Shown here: positions 15,692-23,888 of the stretch, piece after piece | Layout: every line of letters starts with the position of its first letter | Position numbering within the stretch: position 1 is the first letter of the stretch | Assembly (NCBI GenBank): GCA_029978705.1 | Contig: JAPOIY010000007.1 | Coordinates: forward strand, 23,932-87,931 | From: Actinomycetota bacterium | Lineage (GTDB): Bacteria > Actinomycetota > Actinomycetes > S36-B12 > GCA-2699445 | Length of the DNA stretch: 64,000 nucleotides | Reading direction: 5' to 3' | Position numbers and translations under genes: made by a program | Notes under the pieces: generated by a model | The model's database searches: none | The model's input: the letters and a program-made list of their open reading frames with translations, nothing else | Told to the model about the DNA's origin: nothing

Positions 15692-16387
15692 ATGAGCGAT
15701 CAGTCACTGCCACCTGCCGCGTGGTACGCCGACCCCCAGGATCCCCAGTCCCTGCGCTATTGGGACGGAGGAGCCTGGACCGACCAGACCCGGCCCCTCG
15801 TGCCGGAGCCGGAGGTCGTCGCGGTCCAACCGGCCGTCCAGGAGACCGTGACCGTGGCCGAGGCGGGCCCGGTCTTTGCTGAGACGGTGGTCGACCAGCC
15901 GGTCGCGGTGCAGCCCGCCGCCCCCGCCGTGGTCGACCCGCTGTCGGGCTTCGCTGCGGAGGTCTCAGCGCTCTCCGAGCCGGCAGTGGCCCCCGTCCCC
16001 ACCCCGGCAGTGGCCCCCGTCGCCACGCCGGCGGTGACCCCGGTCGTTCCGGCAGCGCCGGCGGGCGCCGGAGCCGATGTGGTCGTCGTGACCACCGAGA
16101 CGCTCCCGGGACATCGCGTGGTGTCGGTCATCGGGCCCGTCATGGGAGTGGCGGTCCGCAGCCACGCCGAACTCTCCGAGGTCGCATCCTTCGGCGGCTT
16201 CGGGCCGTCCGACCACGCCGGACTGATGCAGCGCACGCGCGCCGACGCCCTGGACCGGCTGTCCGCCGCGGCGGCTGAGGCGGGTGCGACTGCCGTCATC
16301 GGCGTGCGGATCGACGCCGGTGACGTCGCCGGCACGTTCACGGAGGTCTCGGCCTACGGCACCGCGGTGGTGACCACCCCGGGGTGA
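15692..16387 (+). CDS. DUF2510 protein with C-terminal YbjQ-like (heavy-metal-binding-type) domain
   Basis: A 231-residue protein in three parts. Residues 6-35 are a DUF2510 domain (PPAAWYADPQDPQSLRYWDG), a small motif common in actinobacterial envelope-associated proteins. Residues ~40-125 are a low-complexity Pro/Ala/Val linker with an eight-residue repeat (PAVAPVPT type). Residues ~130-231 resemble the YbjQ/UPF0145 fold (VVTTETLPGHRVVSVIGPVMGVAVR, a conserved Met/Asp pattern and AVIGVRID). The metal-binding name of that family is not well proven. The start is probably leaderless (TACGCT seven bases before the ATG). The stop overlaps the start of the ROK gene, so the two are coupled. Confidence 0.82.
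   Translation: MSDQSLPPAAWYADPQDPQSLRYWDGGAWTDQTRPLVPEPEVVAVQPAVQETVTVAEAGPVFAETVVDQPVAVQPAAPAVVDPLSGFAAEVSALSEPAVAPVPTPAVAPVATPAVTPVVPAAPAGAGADVVVVTTETLPGHRVVSVIGPVMGVAVRSHAELSEVASFGGFGPSDHAGLMQRTRADALDRLSAAAAEAGATAVIGVRIDAGDVAGTFTEVSAYGTAVVTTPG
15980..16051 (+). repeat. Three 24-bp tandem repeats in the DUF2510 linker
   Basis: Three units with a period of 24 bases start at 15980, 16004 and 16028. The first two are nearly identical (ccggcagtggcccccgtc core) and the third has diverged. They encode PAVAPVPT, PAVAPVAT and PAVTPVVP. The unit is a multiple of three, so copy-number change would alter only linker length. Confidence 0.8.
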
Positions 16388-17361
16388 CCGCCCGTCTGGC
16401 TCTCGACGTCGGCGGAACCAAGATGGCCGCCGCGATCGTCGGTGACGACGACCGCATCCTCGAACGTGCGGTGGCTCCGACGCCCCCCGACGCCGGCGCC
16501 GAGGAACTGTTCGACACCGTCGTCCTGGTCGTCAACGCGGTCCTGCCCGCCGCGCCGGGTCCCCTCGCCGGACTGGGAGTGGGGTGTGGCGGCCCGATGC
16601 GCTGGCCCAGCGGCGACGTGTCGCCCCTCAACATCCCGGGTTGGCGCGGGTTCCCGCTGCGTGACCGCCTGGCCGAGGAATTCGCGCTGCCCACCCGTGT
16701 GCACAACGACGCCGTCTGCCTGACGGTCGGCGAGAGCCTCATCGGGGCGGGCCAGCCCGCGGCCAACTGCCTGGGCATGGTGGTCTCCACCGGGGTCGGC
16801 GCCGGACTGATCCTCGACGGCCGGCTGGTGTCGGGCGCGAGCGGCAACGCGGGCCACCTCGGCCACGTGGTGGTGCACCCCGACGGCCCCCCGTGCCGGT
16901 GCGGCGGCCAGGGGTGCCTGGAGGCCGTCGCCCGGGGTCCGGCACTGGTGGCCTGGGCCCGGGAACAGGGCTGGCGGCCCACGGGCTCCGGTGACGCCGG
17001 GGCCCTGGCGGCGGCGGCGCGCGCCGGGGACGAGGTGGCCGTGGCCGCCTTCCGGAGGTGCGGGAACGCCGTGGGCGTCGCCCTGGCCGGGGCGGTCGCC
17101 CTGCTCGACCTGCAGACGGTCGCGCTCGGCGGGGGCGTGTCCCGCGCGGCCGATCTGCTGCTGCCGGCGCTGTTCGATGCCTTCGACCGGCATGCCCGGG
17201 TGGACTTCGCGAGACGCTGTCGCATCGTGCTCGCCGCGCCCGATGCGGGGCTGGTCGGGGCGGCCGCCCTACTCGACGACCGGTGGTGGCCCGTCGCCGG
17301 ACAGGTCGCCGCACCCCGTTCCGCGGAGTGGTCACCAGCCCCCGAATCGCGTCTCCCATAG
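16384..17361 (+). CDS. ROK family sugar kinase (zinc-motif type)
   Basis: A 325-residue ROK protein. The N-terminal phosphate loop is LALDVGGTKMAAAIV, and the ROK zinc motif CRCGGQGCLE is intact with all Cys ligands. The active-site Asp lies in RVHNDAV. There is no N-terminal helix-turn-helix, so it is a kinase rather than a NagC/XylR repressor; glucose or N-acetylhexosamine are the usual substrates. The GTG start overlaps the previous stop (GTGA), which couples it to the DUF2510/YbjQ-like gene. A second, motif-lacking ROK protein lies at 34.1 kb. Confidence 0.88.
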   Translation: MTARLALDVGGTKMAAAIVGDDDRILERAVAPTPPDAGAEELFDTVVLVVNAVLPAAPGPLAGLGVGCGGPMRWPSGDVSPLNIPGWRGFPLRDRLAEEFALPTRVHNDAVCLTVGESLIGAGQPAANCLGMVVSTGVGAGLILDGRLVSGASGNAGHLGHVVVHPDGPPCRCGGQGCLEAVARGPALVAWAREQGWRPTGSGDAGALAAAARAGDEVAVAAFRRCGNAVGVALAGAVALLDLQTVALGGGVSRAADLLLPALFDAFDRHARVDFARRCRIVLAAPDAGLVGAAALLDDRWWPVAGQVAAPRSAEWSPAPESRLP

Positions 17362-17406
17362 CACGGAATCGACGTCCGATAACCGGCCGGGGGCTTTCTC
17401 GTGCTT

Positions 17407-17435
17407 TTGTGATGCCTCCGGCGCGCTCGTAATCT
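17407..17435 (+). promoter_or_regulatory. Predicted promoter of the rex-hem operon
   Basis: TTGTGA at 17407-17412 and TAATCT at 17430-17435 are separated by 17 bases, a good vegetative-type promoter. Transcription should start near 17442, leaving a ~60-base leader before rex. The -35 hexamer with its flanks (TTTTGTGATG) also resembles half of a Rex operator (TTGTGAA), but no second half (TTCACA) follows at the right spacing. Confidence 0.6.
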
Positions 17436-17502
17436 GAGCGCGCCGCCGACTCCGTGCGGCACCGGACCGCAACCTGTCGGTCCGCGGGTATGGGGAGGGT
17501 TG

Positions 17503-18270
17503 TTGACGCCTCAGTCGCCGTCGTCCGGGCCCGTCGCCACCCGCGACATCCCGGCCGCCACTGTCGCGCGGCTCCCCATCTACCACCGCGTCCTGGGTCA
17601 GCTCCTCGACACCGAGGTGGCGACCGTCAGCTCCAAGGAACTTGCCGACCTGACCGGGGTCAACAGTGCCAAGGTCCGCAAGGACCTCTCGCACCTGGGT
17701 TCATACGGCGTGCGCGGCGTCGGGTACGACGTGGCTTACCTGAACTATCAGATCTCCCGCGATCTGGGCCTGACCAACGACGCGGCCGTGTTCATCGTGG
17801 GCGCCGGCAACCTCGGCCGGGCGCTGGCGTCCTACGCCGGCTTCGCCAGCCGCGGGTTCCAGGTCGTCGGTCTGCTCGACGTCGACTCCGAGCAGGTCGG
17901 ACGGCAGGTGGGTCCGGCCCGGATCTCGTCGGTCGCCGAGTTGGAGGAACTGGCGGCGGTCACCCAACCCGACATCGGGGTCGTGGCCACGCCGGCGGAG
18001 GGGGCCCAGGAGGTGTGCGACCGGCTGGTCGCCGCCGGGATCACGAGCATCCTCAACTTCGCCCCCACCGTCCTGACCGTGCCCGCCCACGTGGAGGTCC
18101 GCAAGGTCGACCTCGGTCTGGAACTGCAGATCCTGGCCTTCCACGCCCAGCAGCGACGACGCGGCGACGCGTCCACCAACGGCGCCGGGGTGCCGCGGGC
18201 CATCGACGTCACCGGCCTGGACCTGCGGGACTCCGCCACCGGCGACTCCCGTCCGGGGGTGCCCGCATGA
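17503..18270 (+). CDS. rex: Redox-sensing transcriptional repressor Rex
   Basis: A 255-residue Rex protein. It binds DNA when NAD+ is high and is released by NADH, thereby derepressing respiratory and fermentative genes. The N-terminal winged helix (residues ~15-85) has the recognition region VNSAKVRKDLSHLG and SYGVRGVGYDV. The Rossmann domain begins with FIVGAGNLGRALASY. The C-terminal swapping helix is followed by a long low-complexity tail. Two adjacent TTG codons (17500, 17503) could serve as start. I choose 17503 because GGGGAGGG at 17492-17499 gives it a normal spacing. The gene heads a tightly packed rex-hemA-hemC-hemD-hemB run, as in Streptomyces (rex-hemACD). Confidence 0.95.
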   Translation: MTPQSPSSGPVATRDIPAATVARLPIYHRVLGQLLDTEVATVSSKELADLTGVNSAKVRKDLSHLGSYGVRGVGYDVAYLNYQISRDLGLTNDAAVFIVGAGNLGRALASYAGFASRGFQVVGLLDVDSEQVGRQVGPARISSVAELEELAAVTQPDIGVVATPAEGAQEVCDRLVAAGITSILNFAPTVLTVPAHVEVRKVDLGLELQILAFHAQQRRRGDASTNGAGVPRAIDVTGLDLRDSATGDSRPGVPA

Positions 18271-19586
18271 CGCTTCTGGTGGTGGGGGCCAACCACACGT
18301 CGGCGCCCATGGACCTGCTCGAGGCCCTCGCGGCGGCCGACAGCGCCGCGCTGGCGACCGGTGCGCTCACCAGTCCCCACGTGGCGGAGGCCGTGGTGGT
18401 GTCCACCTGCAACCGCGTCGAGATCTATGCCGAGGTGGACCGGTTCCACGCCGCGGTCGACGACCTGACCGCGGTACTGGCCAAGGCAACGGGACAGTCC
18501 GTCGTGGACGTGACCCCGCAGTGTTACGTGCACTACGACGAGCGAGCCGCGCAACATCTGTTCGAGGTCGGTGCCGGACTCAACTCCATGGTCGTGGGTG
18601 AGCAGCAGATCCTGGGACAGATCCGCTCCGCCCTCGCGGATGCCCAGGAGGCGGGCACGGCGGGGCGGGAACTGAACGAGGTCACGCAGGCCGCGCTGCG
18701 CGTCGGCAAGCGGGTGCGCACCGAGACGGGGCTGGACCGTGCCGGCGCCAACGTCGTGACGGTGGCCTACGCCGATGCGTTCGAGCAGTTGTCCGCCCGC
18801 GGCGGGCCGCAGGCGGAGCAGGCGCGCCTCCTGGTCGTCGGGGCGGGGGCGCTCTCGAGTCTCGCCGTGGCGCACGCGGCCCGCCTGGGAGTCGGGGAGG
18901 TCACGGTCGCCAGCCGCACCGTCGCCACGGCCCAGCGGCTCGCGGCCTCCTACGACGCCCGGGGAGCGGCCCTGGATGACCTCCCCGCGCTGCTGGCGGA
19001 CGCCGACGTCGCGGTCTTCTGCACGGGCGCCGTCGGCACGATCGTGGACCGGACGGCTGTGGCAGGTGTCGTCGCGGCGCGCCCCGACCGGACCCTCGTC
19101 CTCGTCGACCTCGCCCTGCCCCACGACACCGACCCCGCGACCGCCGCGCTCCCGGGTGTCGTGCGCATCGACCTGGCCGCCCTGGCCGAGCGCCCGGAGG
19201 CCCACGCCGACCACAGCGATTCCCAGGCCGCAGCCCAGATCGTCAGCGACGAGCTGCGCGACTATTTCGCCGTGCGCGCCGCCCGCGCGGTCGAACCCGT
19301 GCTCGTCAGCCTGCGCAGCCGCGGCACGGCTGTGGTGGACGCCGAACTCGTACGGCTGCGGGAACGTCTCCCGGGTCTGACCGAGGACGAGTGGGCCACC
19401 ATCGAGCAGTCCCTGCGCCGGACGGTGAACACGCTCATGCACACCCCCACCGTCCGGATCAAGGAGTTGGCGGCCGACCCGGACGGCCAGCGGTACGCGG
19501 ATGCGCTGAACTCGCTGTTCGACCTGTCGGTGGACCTCGTCGACTCCATGCTGTTGCCCCGCGAGAAGCTGGGGGAGACGCCATGA
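18267..19586 (+). CDS. hemA: Glutamyl-tRNA reductase HemA
   Basis: A 439-residue HemA, the NADPH-dependent enzyme that converts glutamyl-tRNA(Glu) to glutamate-1-semialdehyde, the first committed step of C5 heme synthesis. The catalytic Cys48 lies in STCNRVEIYAE; VGEQQILGQIRSAL, the dinucleotide loop LLVVGAGALSSLA and the C-terminal dimerisation helices are all present. ATG overlaps the rex stop (ATGA). With hemL at 27.3 kb this shows that the organism uses the C5 route. Heme feedback on actinobacterial HemA cannot be judged from the sequence. Confidence 0.97.
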   Translation: MTLLVVGANHTSAPMDLLEALAAADSAALATGALTSPHVAEAVVVSTCNRVEIYAEVDRFHAAVDDLTAVLAKATGQSVVDVTPQCYVHYDERAAQHLFEVGAGLNSMVVGEQQILGQIRSALADAQEAGTAGRELNEVTQAALRVGKRVRTETGLDRAGANVVTVAYADAFEQLSARGGPQAEQARLLVVGAGALSSLAVAHAARLGVGEVTVASRTVATAQRLAASYDARGAALDDLPALLADADVAVFCTGAVGTIVDRTAVAGVVAARPDRTLVLVDLALPHDTDPATAALPGVVRIDLAALAERPEAHADHSDSQAAAQIVSDELRDYFAVRAARAVEPVLVSLRSRGTAVVDAELVRLRERLPGLTEDEWATIEQSLRRTVNTLMHTPTVRIKELAADPDGQRYADALNSLFDLSVDLVDSMLLPREKLGETP

Positions 19587-20488
19587 CCCCTTTGCGCCTG
19601 GCCACCAGGAAGTCGCCGCTGGCTCTCGCCCAGTCCCAGTGGGTGGCCCACCGGATCGAGGATGCCGTGGGCGTGCCCGTGGAACTCGTTCCCGTGGTCT
19701 CGCAGGGTGACCGGTCGTCCCGGCCGCTGACCGCGATGGGCGGTGTCGGTGTCTTCGTGGCAGCCGTGCGCGATGCCGTCCTCGCCGGGGAGGCCGATGT
19801 CGCGGTGCACTCCCTCAAGGACCTTCCCACGGCCCTCCATCCGGGGCTGGCGCTGGCGGCGGTGCCCGAGCGCGGGGACGTCCGCGACGCCCTGGTCTCG
19901 CGCGCCGCGTCCCTGGACGAACTGGCTCCCGGCTCGCGGGTCGGCACGGGATCCCCGCGCCGCAGCGCCCAGTTGCGCGACCTGCGCCCCGACCTCGAGG
20001 TCGTTCCTATCCGCGGTAATGTCGAGACGCGGCTGGGCTTCGTCGACAGTGGCGAGCTCGATGCGGTCCTGCTCGCGCTCGCGGGGCTGCAACGGCTGGG
20101 CCTCGCCGACCGCGCCACCGACGTCCTGCCCGCCGACCGGATGATGCCCGCCCCCGGCCAGGGGGCGCTCGCGGTGGAGACACGCACCGGCGACACCGCC
20201 GCCCGGGCCGCGGTCGCCGTCCTCGACGACCTGCCCACCCGCGCCGCCGTCAGCGCGGAGCGGGCCCTGCTCGCCCGCCTCGAAGCGGGCTGCACGGCGC
20301 CGGTGGGCGCCCTGGCCACGGTGGTGGCCGACCAGATCTTCCTCACCGGTGTCGTCCATGCCGCCGAGGACTCCCGGGCCATCCGGGTGTCCGTCTCGGG
20401 GCCGGCAGGGGCGCCAACCGACCTGGGTCGGGCCGCCGCGGAGCGGTTGCTCGCCGATGAGGGACTTGTGGGGGGAGTTGTCCGATGA
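19583..20488 (+). CDS. hemC: Hydroxymethylbilane synthase HemC (porphobilinogen deaminase)
   Basis: A 301-residue HemC, which polymerises four porphobilinogens to hydroxymethylbilane. The dipyrromethane cofactor Cys is Cys237 in EAGCTAPVGA. The catalytic Asp80 lies in HSLKDLPT; GTGSPRRSAQL and PIRGNVETRL are the substrate-binding blocks. GGVGVF replaces the enterobacterial GGKGLF, as I recall for other actinobacteria. ATG overlaps the hemA stop (ATGA) with GGGGGAG upstream, so translation is coupled. Confidence 0.97.
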   Translation: MTPLRLATRKSPLALAQSQWVAHRIEDAVGVPVELVPVVSQGDRSSRPLTAMGGVGVFVAAVRDAVLAGEADVAVHSLKDLPTALHPGLALAAVPERGDVRDALVSRAASLDELAPGSRVGTGSPRRSAQLRDLRPDLEVVPIRGNVETRLGFVDSGELDAVLLALAGLQRLGLADRATDVLPADRMMPAPGQGALAVETRTGDTAARAAVAVLDDLPTRAAVSAERALLARLEAGCTAPVGALATVVADQIFLTGVVHAAEDSRAIRVSVSGPAGAPTDLGRAAAERLLADEGLVGGVVR

Positions 20489-20508
20489 ACGCTAAGGAGC
20501 GGAACGCC

Positions 20509-22086
20509 ATGTCGAGGGTTGTTGCACTGATCGCCACGGGACCGGGGGACCCCGACCTGTTGACGCTGCGCGCGATGCAGTTGTTGCGGGGGGCCGACGT
20601 GATCGTCTGTGATGCCGACGCGCTGGACCTGGCCCGGGAGGTCTTCGGGGAGGACGAGCGGCTGCTGGCCGCCACCGACGAGGACGGCCTGCCGCTGGAC
20701 CACCGGTCCCGCGCCAAGCTGGTCTCCGAGCACCTGAAGAAGGGCGCCGGGGTGGTCCGGCTGATCAGCGGTGACCCGCTGCTGGACGGCTCCCTGCTGA
20801 TCGAGGTGCAGGCGCTGCGCCGCGTCAAGGTCGAGGTCGAGGTGGTCCCCGGCGTCAGCCCCGTCACCGGCGTTCCCGCGTACGCGGGCTTCGGGCTGAC
20901 CGGCGGGAAGACCCGTGAAGTTGCCGTCGTGGACGCCCACGACACCGACCTCGACTGGTCGGCACACGTACGGCCCCGCCAGACCCTGGTGGTCCTCGGC
21001 GGAGCGGACCGGGCCGCTGAGATCGCCGCCGGACTGGTGGCGGCGGGCCGACCGGAGAACACGCCGGTCGCGATCACCCGCAACGGAACCACCATCGACC
21101 AGCGCACCATCGTGGCCACGCTCGGTACTGTCGCAGCGGCGGTCAAAGCCGCCAAGCAGACCGGCAGCGGGATCATGGTGGTGGGAGACGTGGTCGACCA
21201 GCGCGCCACGATGTCGTGGTTCGAGACCAAACCCCTGTTCGGGTGGCGGGTGCTCGTGCCGCGCACCAAGGAGCAGGCGGGCCAACTGTCCGAGCAGTTG
21301 CGCCGCTACGGCGCCGTGCCGGTGGAGGTGCCCACGATCTCGGTCGAGCCGCCGCGGACCCCGCACCAGATGGAGCGCGCGATCCAGGGCCTCGTCACCG
21401 GCCGCTACGAGTGGGTGGTGTTCACCTCCACGAATGCCGTGCGCGCCGTGTGTGAACGTTTCGCCGACTACGGTCTGGACGCCCGCAGCTTCGCGGGTCT
21501 GAAGGTCGCCGCCATCGGCGACGCGACCGCCGAGGCGCTGCGCACCTTCGGGGTCGTCCCGGATCTGGTGCCCTCCGGCGAGCAGTCCAGCCGCGGGCTG
21601 CTGGAGGACTGGCCCGAGTACGACACGGTCATGGACCCGATCAACCGGGTGTTCCTGCCCCGCGCCGACATTGCCACCGAGACCCTGGTGGCCGGCATGA
21701 ACGAACTCGGGTGGGAGGTCGACGACGTCACGGCCTACCGGACCGTGCGCGCGGCGCCCCCGGCCGCCCACATTCGCGAGGCCATCAAGTCCGGCGGCTT
21801 CGACGCGGTCCTGTTCACGTCGTCGTCCACCGTGCGCAACCTGATCGGCATCGCGGGCAAGCCGCACGCCACCACGGTGATCGCGTGCATCGGGCCGCAG
21901 ACGGCGAGCACCGCCGAGGAGCACGGCCTGACGGTGGACGTCCTGGCCGACGAGCCCAAGGTGGCGGTCCTGGCCCGCAACCTCGCCGAGCACGGCGACG
22001 CCCTGCGTTCCGCGGCCGAGGAGGCCGGTGAGGTCACGTGGCGCCCCAGCCGGCGCCGCACGTCGGCCCGACGCAAGGCCACCTGA
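20509..22086 (+). CDS. hemD: Fused uroporphyrinogen-III C-methyltransferase-like / uroporphyrinogen-III synthase HemD
   Basis: A 525-residue fusion. Residues ~1-245 have the SUMT/CobA methyltransferase fold ([28 protein letters not shown]). The usual GGDPFVFGRGGEE loop, however, is reduced to [11 protein letters not shown], so activity as a methyltransferase is doubtful. Residues ~255-510 are HemD proper, which cyclises hydroxymethylbilane with inversion of ring D ([29 protein letters not shown]). I prefer the ATG at 20509, nine bases after AAGGAG; an ATG at 20485 that overlaps the hemC stop would add eight residues. Third heme step of the operon; a Lys/Arg-rich tail ends the protein. Confidence 0.93.
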   Translation: MSRVVALIATGPGDPDLLTLRAMQLLRGADVIVCDADALDLAREVFGEDERLLAATDEDGLPLDHRSRAKLVSEHLKKGAGVVRLISGDPLLDGSLLIEVQALRRVKVEVEVVPGVSPVTGVPAYAGFGLTGGKTREVAVVDAHDTDLDWSAHVRPRQTLVVLGGADRAAEIAAGLVAAGRPENTPVAITRNGTTIDQRTIVATLGTVAAAVKAAKQTGSGIMVVGDVVDQRATMSWFETKPLFGWRVLVPRTKEQAGQLSEQLRRYGAVPVEVPTISVEPPRTPHQMERAIQGLVTGRYEWVVFTSTNAVRAVCERFADYGLDARSFAGLKVAAIGDATAEALRTFGVVPDLVPSGEQSSRGLLEDWPEYDTVMDPINRVFLPRADIATETLVAGMNELGWEVDDVTAYRTVRAAPPAAHIREAIKSGGFDAVLFTSSSTVRNLIGIAGKPHATTVIACIGPQTASTAEEHGLTVDVLADEPKVAVLARNLAEHGDALRSAAEEAGEVTWRPSRRRTSARRKAT

Positions 22087-22088
22087 TC

Positions 22089-23048
22089 GTGGAGCGACCC
22101 CGGCGGCTGCGCCGCAACGCCGCCCTGCGGCGTCTCGTGGCCGAGTACCGGCTGTCCGGCGAGTCGCTGATCCAGCCGCTGTTCGTCCGCGAGGACCTGA
22201 CCGAGCCGCGGCCGATCGCCAGCATGCCCGGCCAGGTGCAGCACTGCCTGGCCTCGCTGCCGGACGCGGTCGCACGGGCCGCGGCGGCAGGCGTCGGGGG
22301 CGTCATGCTGTTCGGGATCCCGGCGCAGCGCGACGCCGTGGGGTCGGCGGGGCAGCACCCCGACGGCATCCTCAACCGCGCGGTCCGGGCCGCCCTGACG
22401 GCAGCTGCCGGGCGCACGGTCGTCATGGCCGACCTGTGCCTGGACGAGTTCACCGACCACGGCCACTGCGGCGTGCTCACCGACACCGGGCACGTCGACA
22501 ACGACGCGACCCTGCACCACTACCAACGGATGGCCGTGTCCCAAGCCGACGCAGGCGCCGAGGTGCTGGGCCTGTCGGGGATGATGGACGGTCAGGTGGC
22601 GGCCGTCCGCGGCGCCCTCGACGCCGCCGGGTACGACGACGTCGTGCTGCTGGCCTACGCCGCCAAGTACGCGTCCGCCTGGTACGGCCCGTTCCGGGAG
22701 GCGGTGCAGTCCGCACTGGAGGGCGACCGCCGCACCTATCAGCAGGACCCCGCCAACCGACGCGAGGCCCTGCGCGAGACCGCCCTGGACCTGGCGGAGG
22801 GCGCGGACGTGGTCATGGTCAAACCCGCGATGGGGTACCTCGACGTCCTCGCCGACGTCGCGGCCCTGTCCGACCGGCCGGTCTGGGCCTACCAGGTGTC
22901 GGGCGAGTATGCGGCCATCGAGGCGGCCGCCGCCAACGGGTGGGTGGATCGCGACGCGCTGATCCGCGAGACCGTGCTCGGCATCCACCGGGCGGGGGCC
23001 GATGCCGTGCTCACCTACTGGGCCACGGAACTCGCCGAATCCCTCTAG
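22089..23048 (+). CDS. hemB: Porphobilinogen synthase HemB (5-aminolevulinate dehydratase)
   Basis: A 319-residue HemB, which condenses two 5-aminolevulinates to porphobilinogen. The Schiff-base and partner lysines are K245 (MVKPAMGY) and K193 ([12 protein letters not shown]). The metal site is [15 protein letters not shown]: Cys117 and Cys127 are kept but the middle Cys is Asp119, a hybrid of the zinc and magnesium types. A GTG at 22089, two bases after the hemD stop, gives a normal N-terminus (ERPRRLRRN); a GTG at 22038 inside hemD is possible. Last recognised gene of the rex-hem run. Confidence 0.95.
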   Translation: MERPRRLRRNAALRRLVAEYRLSGESLIQPLFVREDLTEPRPIASMPGQVQHCLASLPDAVARAAAAGVGGVMLFGIPAQRDAVGSAGQHPDGILNRAVRAALTAAAGRTVVMADLCLDEFTDHGHCGVLTDTGHVDNDATLHHYQRMAVSQADAGAEVLGLSGMMDGQVAAVRGALDAAGYDDVVLLAYAAKYASAWYGPFREAVQSALEGDRRTYQQDPANRREALRETALDLAEGADVVMVKPAMGYLDVLADVAALSDRPVWAYQVSGEYAAIEAAAANGWVDRDALIRETVLGIHRAGADAVLTYWATELAESL

Positions 23049-23279
23049 TCGATCGTCCTCTCCGGGTCCAGAAGACCCCAGATCACGGATCGGCGACGAC
23101 TGTTCCCCGAAACGGACATAACGGGCGTTGTGCCCTGCCGGAAGGCTGTTCTTTCCGACTGTTGGCGCATTTGCAGCAAATCGGACCCGCAATTTATTGC
23201 GTTTCGGCAACGAGCCGGTTGCGGGATTGGTAGGACAAGGCCTGATGCCATCAGTGGCACCGCTGACTGAGGAGTAGGT
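23049..23279. other. Intergenic region with A/T-rich inverted repeats
   Basis: A 231-base gap, visibly richer in A+T than its surroundings, with no gene that I can support. It contains a near-perfect palindrome ATTTGCAGCAAAT (23169-23181). A possible small hairpin CGGAA/TTCCG lies at about 23142-23160, and TGCCA/TGGCA (23246-23250/23255-23259) lies 20 bases before the next start. GGAG at 23271-23274 is the ribosome-binding site of the next gene. It probably holds the promoter and perhaps an operator for the unknown block that follows; I could not fix a -35/-10 pair. Confidence 0.5.
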
Positions 23280-23885
23280 ATGGGCAAAACGTTCATCCAG
23301 GGCTTGGTGCTCCTGGCTGCCGGAATCGTGGCCCTGATACTGAACAACCTGCTGAACCTGGGCCTGGGGTCGATCACCCTGGGGCTGGCGGTCGGCGGCA
23401 TCCTCGGGCTGGTGTCCGACGGCGGCCCGGTCGGCCGGGTCGGCTCGTTCGTCGTCGGGTTGGTCATCGCGATGGTCGTCTACGTGGTGTCCATCCTGCT
23501 GCTGAACACGTCCTTCGGTGGCCAGGTCGTCGGCATCCTGATCGCGCTGGGTCTGGTCACCCTGATCTGCGGCCTCACGTCGGGTCGGCTGCCCCTGTGG
23601 GCGGCGTTGGCGGGAATCGTGCTGGTCGCCGGGGCCTACGGCCAGGCCTTCGCCGACAACCCCGCCGGCATCCTCACCGAACTCCCGCAGTACGTCACCC
23701 AGGCGCTCGTCCCGGCCGCTCTCGGCTTCCTGGCCACGATCTTCGTGGCGGACCGGGCCCCCCAGGACGCCAGCGCCGCGGGCGCGACCGGCCTGGACCA
23801 ACCTCCATCGACTCCTCCGGTGCAGACCGGCGAGCCCCAGTCCGCCGGTGCCTCCAGCGCCCCGAACCTGAACAAAGAGGTGTGA
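23280..23885 (+). CDS. Small polytopic membrane protein of unknown function
   Basis: A 201-residue protein with about five to six hydrophobic segments between residues 5 and 155: an N-terminal Leu/Ile/Gly-rich pair of helices, then LWAALAGIVLVAGAYGQAF and a last helix around LVPAALGFLATIFVAD. A cytoplasm- or outside-facing hydrophilic tail (~45 residues, Ala/Pro/Ser/Gln-rich, no charge pattern) ends the protein. I do not recognise a family. ATG with GGAG five bases upstream. It lies three bases before the large exported protein gene, so the two are almost certainly cotranscribed and may work together in the membrane. Confidence 0.72.
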   Translation: MGKTFIQGLVLLAAGIVALILNNLLNLGLGSITLGLAVGGILGLVSDGGPVGRVGSFVVGLVIAMVVYVVSILLLNTSFGGQVVGILIALGLVTLICGLTSGRLPLWAALAGIVLVAGAYGQAFADNPAGILTELPQYVTQALVPAALGFLATIFVADRAPQDASAAGATGLDQPPSTPPVQTGEPQSAGASSAPNLNKEV

Positions 23886-23888
23886 CCC

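Noticed and set aside
17405..17430. A full Rex operator upstream of rex
   Set aside because: Only the TTGTGA half is present; no TTCACA follows at the four-base spacing.
19733..19750. Loss of the conserved Lys in the HemC GGKGLF motif (here GGVGVF) as a sign of inactivity
   Set aside because: As far as I recall, other actinobacterial HemC proteins have the same change, and all other active-site residues are kept.
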